Below, one piece after another: positions 63,382 to 64,000 of a stretch of 64,000 nucleotides of DNA (position 1 is its first letter; the number at the start of each line of letters is the position of its first letter). Location of the stretch: the NCBI RefSeq assembly GCF_947648125.1, contig NZ_CANSMR010000015.1, forward strand, positions 143,009 through 207,008, written 5' to 3'. The stretch is from an uncultured Bradyrhizobium sp. (lineage in GTDB: Bacteria > Pseudomonadota > Alphaproteobacteria > Rhizobiales > Xanthobacteraceae). The notes under the pieces were generated by a model. That model worked only from the letters and a program-made list of their open reading frames with translations. It was not told the origin of the DNA and ran no database searches. The translations under genes and the position numbers were made by a program.

Positions 63382-64000
63382 ATGACCAATTCCGTCGTTA
63401 CCCGCTTCGCCCCCTCGCCGACCGGCTTCCTCCACATCGGGGGAGCCCGCACCGCGCTGTTCAACTGGCTGTATGCCAAGAAGCTCGGCGGCAAGATGCT
63501 GCTCCGGATCGAGGACACCGACCGCGAGCGTTCCACCACGGAGGCGATCGACGCCATCCTGGACGGCCTGAAATGGCTCGAGCTCGATTGGGACGGCGAC
63601 GTGATCTACCAGTTCAGCCGCGCCGCCCGCCATCGCGAGGTCGCCGAGGGCCTGCTCGCCGCCGGACGCGCCTATTACTGCTACGCCACCCCGGAGGAGC
63701 TCACCGCGATGCGCGAGAAGGCGCGCGCCGAGGGCCGCACCCGCCTCTATGACGGAATGTGGCGTGACCGCGATCCGGCCACCGCGCCTTCGGACGTCAA
63801 GCCGACCATCCGCCTCAAGGCGCCACAGACCGGCGAGACCGTGATCGAGGATCAGGTCCAGGGCCGCGTGGTATGGCAGAACGAAAACCTCGACGACCTC
63901 GTCCTGCTCCGCGGCGACGGCAACCCGACCTACATGCTCGCGGTCGTGGTCGACGACCACGACATGGGCGTCACCCACATCATCCGCGGCGACGACCACC
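63382..64000 (+). CDS. gltX: Glutamyl-tRNA synthetase, 5' part (runs off the window)
   Basis: About 206 residues visible. Opens [20 protein letters not shown] (HIGH region) followed by [20 protein letters not shown] and [20 protein letters not shown], diagnostic of GluRS. KMSKS and the anticodon domain lie beyond 64,000. In relatives gltX is next to comEC; here about 6.8 kb of other genes separate them. Confidence 0.97.
   Translation, partial: MTNSVVTRFAPSPTGFLHIGGARTALFNWLYAKKLGGKMLLRIEDTDRERSTTEAIDAILDGLKWLELDWDGDVIYQFSRAARHREVAEGLLAAGRAYYCYATPEELTAMREKARAEGRTRLYDGMWRDRDPATAPSDVKPTIRLKAPQTGETVIEDQVQGRVVWQNENLDDLVLLRGDGNPTYMLAVVVDDHDMGVTHIIRGDDH

Overview
The window looks like chromosome from a Bradyrhizobium-type alphaproteobacterium. 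The reasons are high GC with strong C/G third-position bias, housekeeping genes with Rhizobiales-like sequence (kdsA, pyrG, secG, tpiA, a PpiD-like foldase, trpD-trpC-moaC, moeA, lexA, comEC, glnS, gltX), an alphaproteobacterial GAAC-N7-GAAC SOS box before lexA, and several families of intergenic palindromes of the kind that litter Bradyrhizobium genomes. No rRNA, tRNA or CRISPR array was found.

Layout. 1-9.8 kb: kdsA (cut by the window edge), a secreted PAAR-motif protein, a divergent LysR/Old-Yellow-Enzyme pair, a NIPSNAP protein, a DUF3857/transglutaminase/TPR protein, and an OmpR-type two-component operon followed by a SAM methyltransferase; matching 11-bp direct repeats precede both the regulator gene and the methyltransferase gene. 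9.8-18.8 kb: pyrG, secG, an XRE-cupin regulator with an acetyltransferase, tpiA, ppiD, trpD, trpC, moaC. 18.8-34.8 kb: accessory chromosomal genes, namely a GGDEF-EAL protein, a CtpA-type protease, a second Old Yellow Enzyme, two ABC substrate-binding proteins, a DUF3280-like protein divergent from a NarL-type two-component pair, a threonyl-tRNA synthetase paralogue without editing domains behind what looks like a threonine leader-peptide attenuator, and a HAD hydrolase. 34.8-39.05 kb: moeA, SOS-regulated lexA, two small proteins and the 3' part of comEC.

39,041-55,346 is a 16.3-kb phage-derived island inserted inside comEC. It is bounded by a perfect 12-bp direct repeat (TCTGGAAGCTCG). Joining the flanks across one copy restores an uninterrupted ComEC frame of about 761 residues. 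The left end carries a tyrosine integrase and an excisionase-like gene. Paired TCCGGGACT repeats near both ends look like integrase arm sites. Inside are a replication-initiator-like gene with its own iterons and an inverted repeat (a lambda-O-like candidate origin), a small terminase, a tape measure protein, one capsid-associated-type protein and many small genes. No large terminase, portal, capsid or lysis gene was recognised, so it is either a remnant or a satellite-like element. A duplicated tape-measure 3' end marks an internal cassette insertion. An HNH-like gene and a DUF4238 gene are the likeliest cargo.

55.3-64 kb: the 5' part of comEC, then an MHS-family transporter, an SPW-repeat membrane protein, a small protein, a second-type glutamine synthetase I, an NTF2-like protein, glnS, and the start of gltX running off the window.

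The two observations most worth following are the island that splits comEC with a precisely restorable reading frame, and the Thr-codon leader/terminator in front of the editing-less ThrRS. All functional statements come from reading the sequence and family knowledge; no database search was run.
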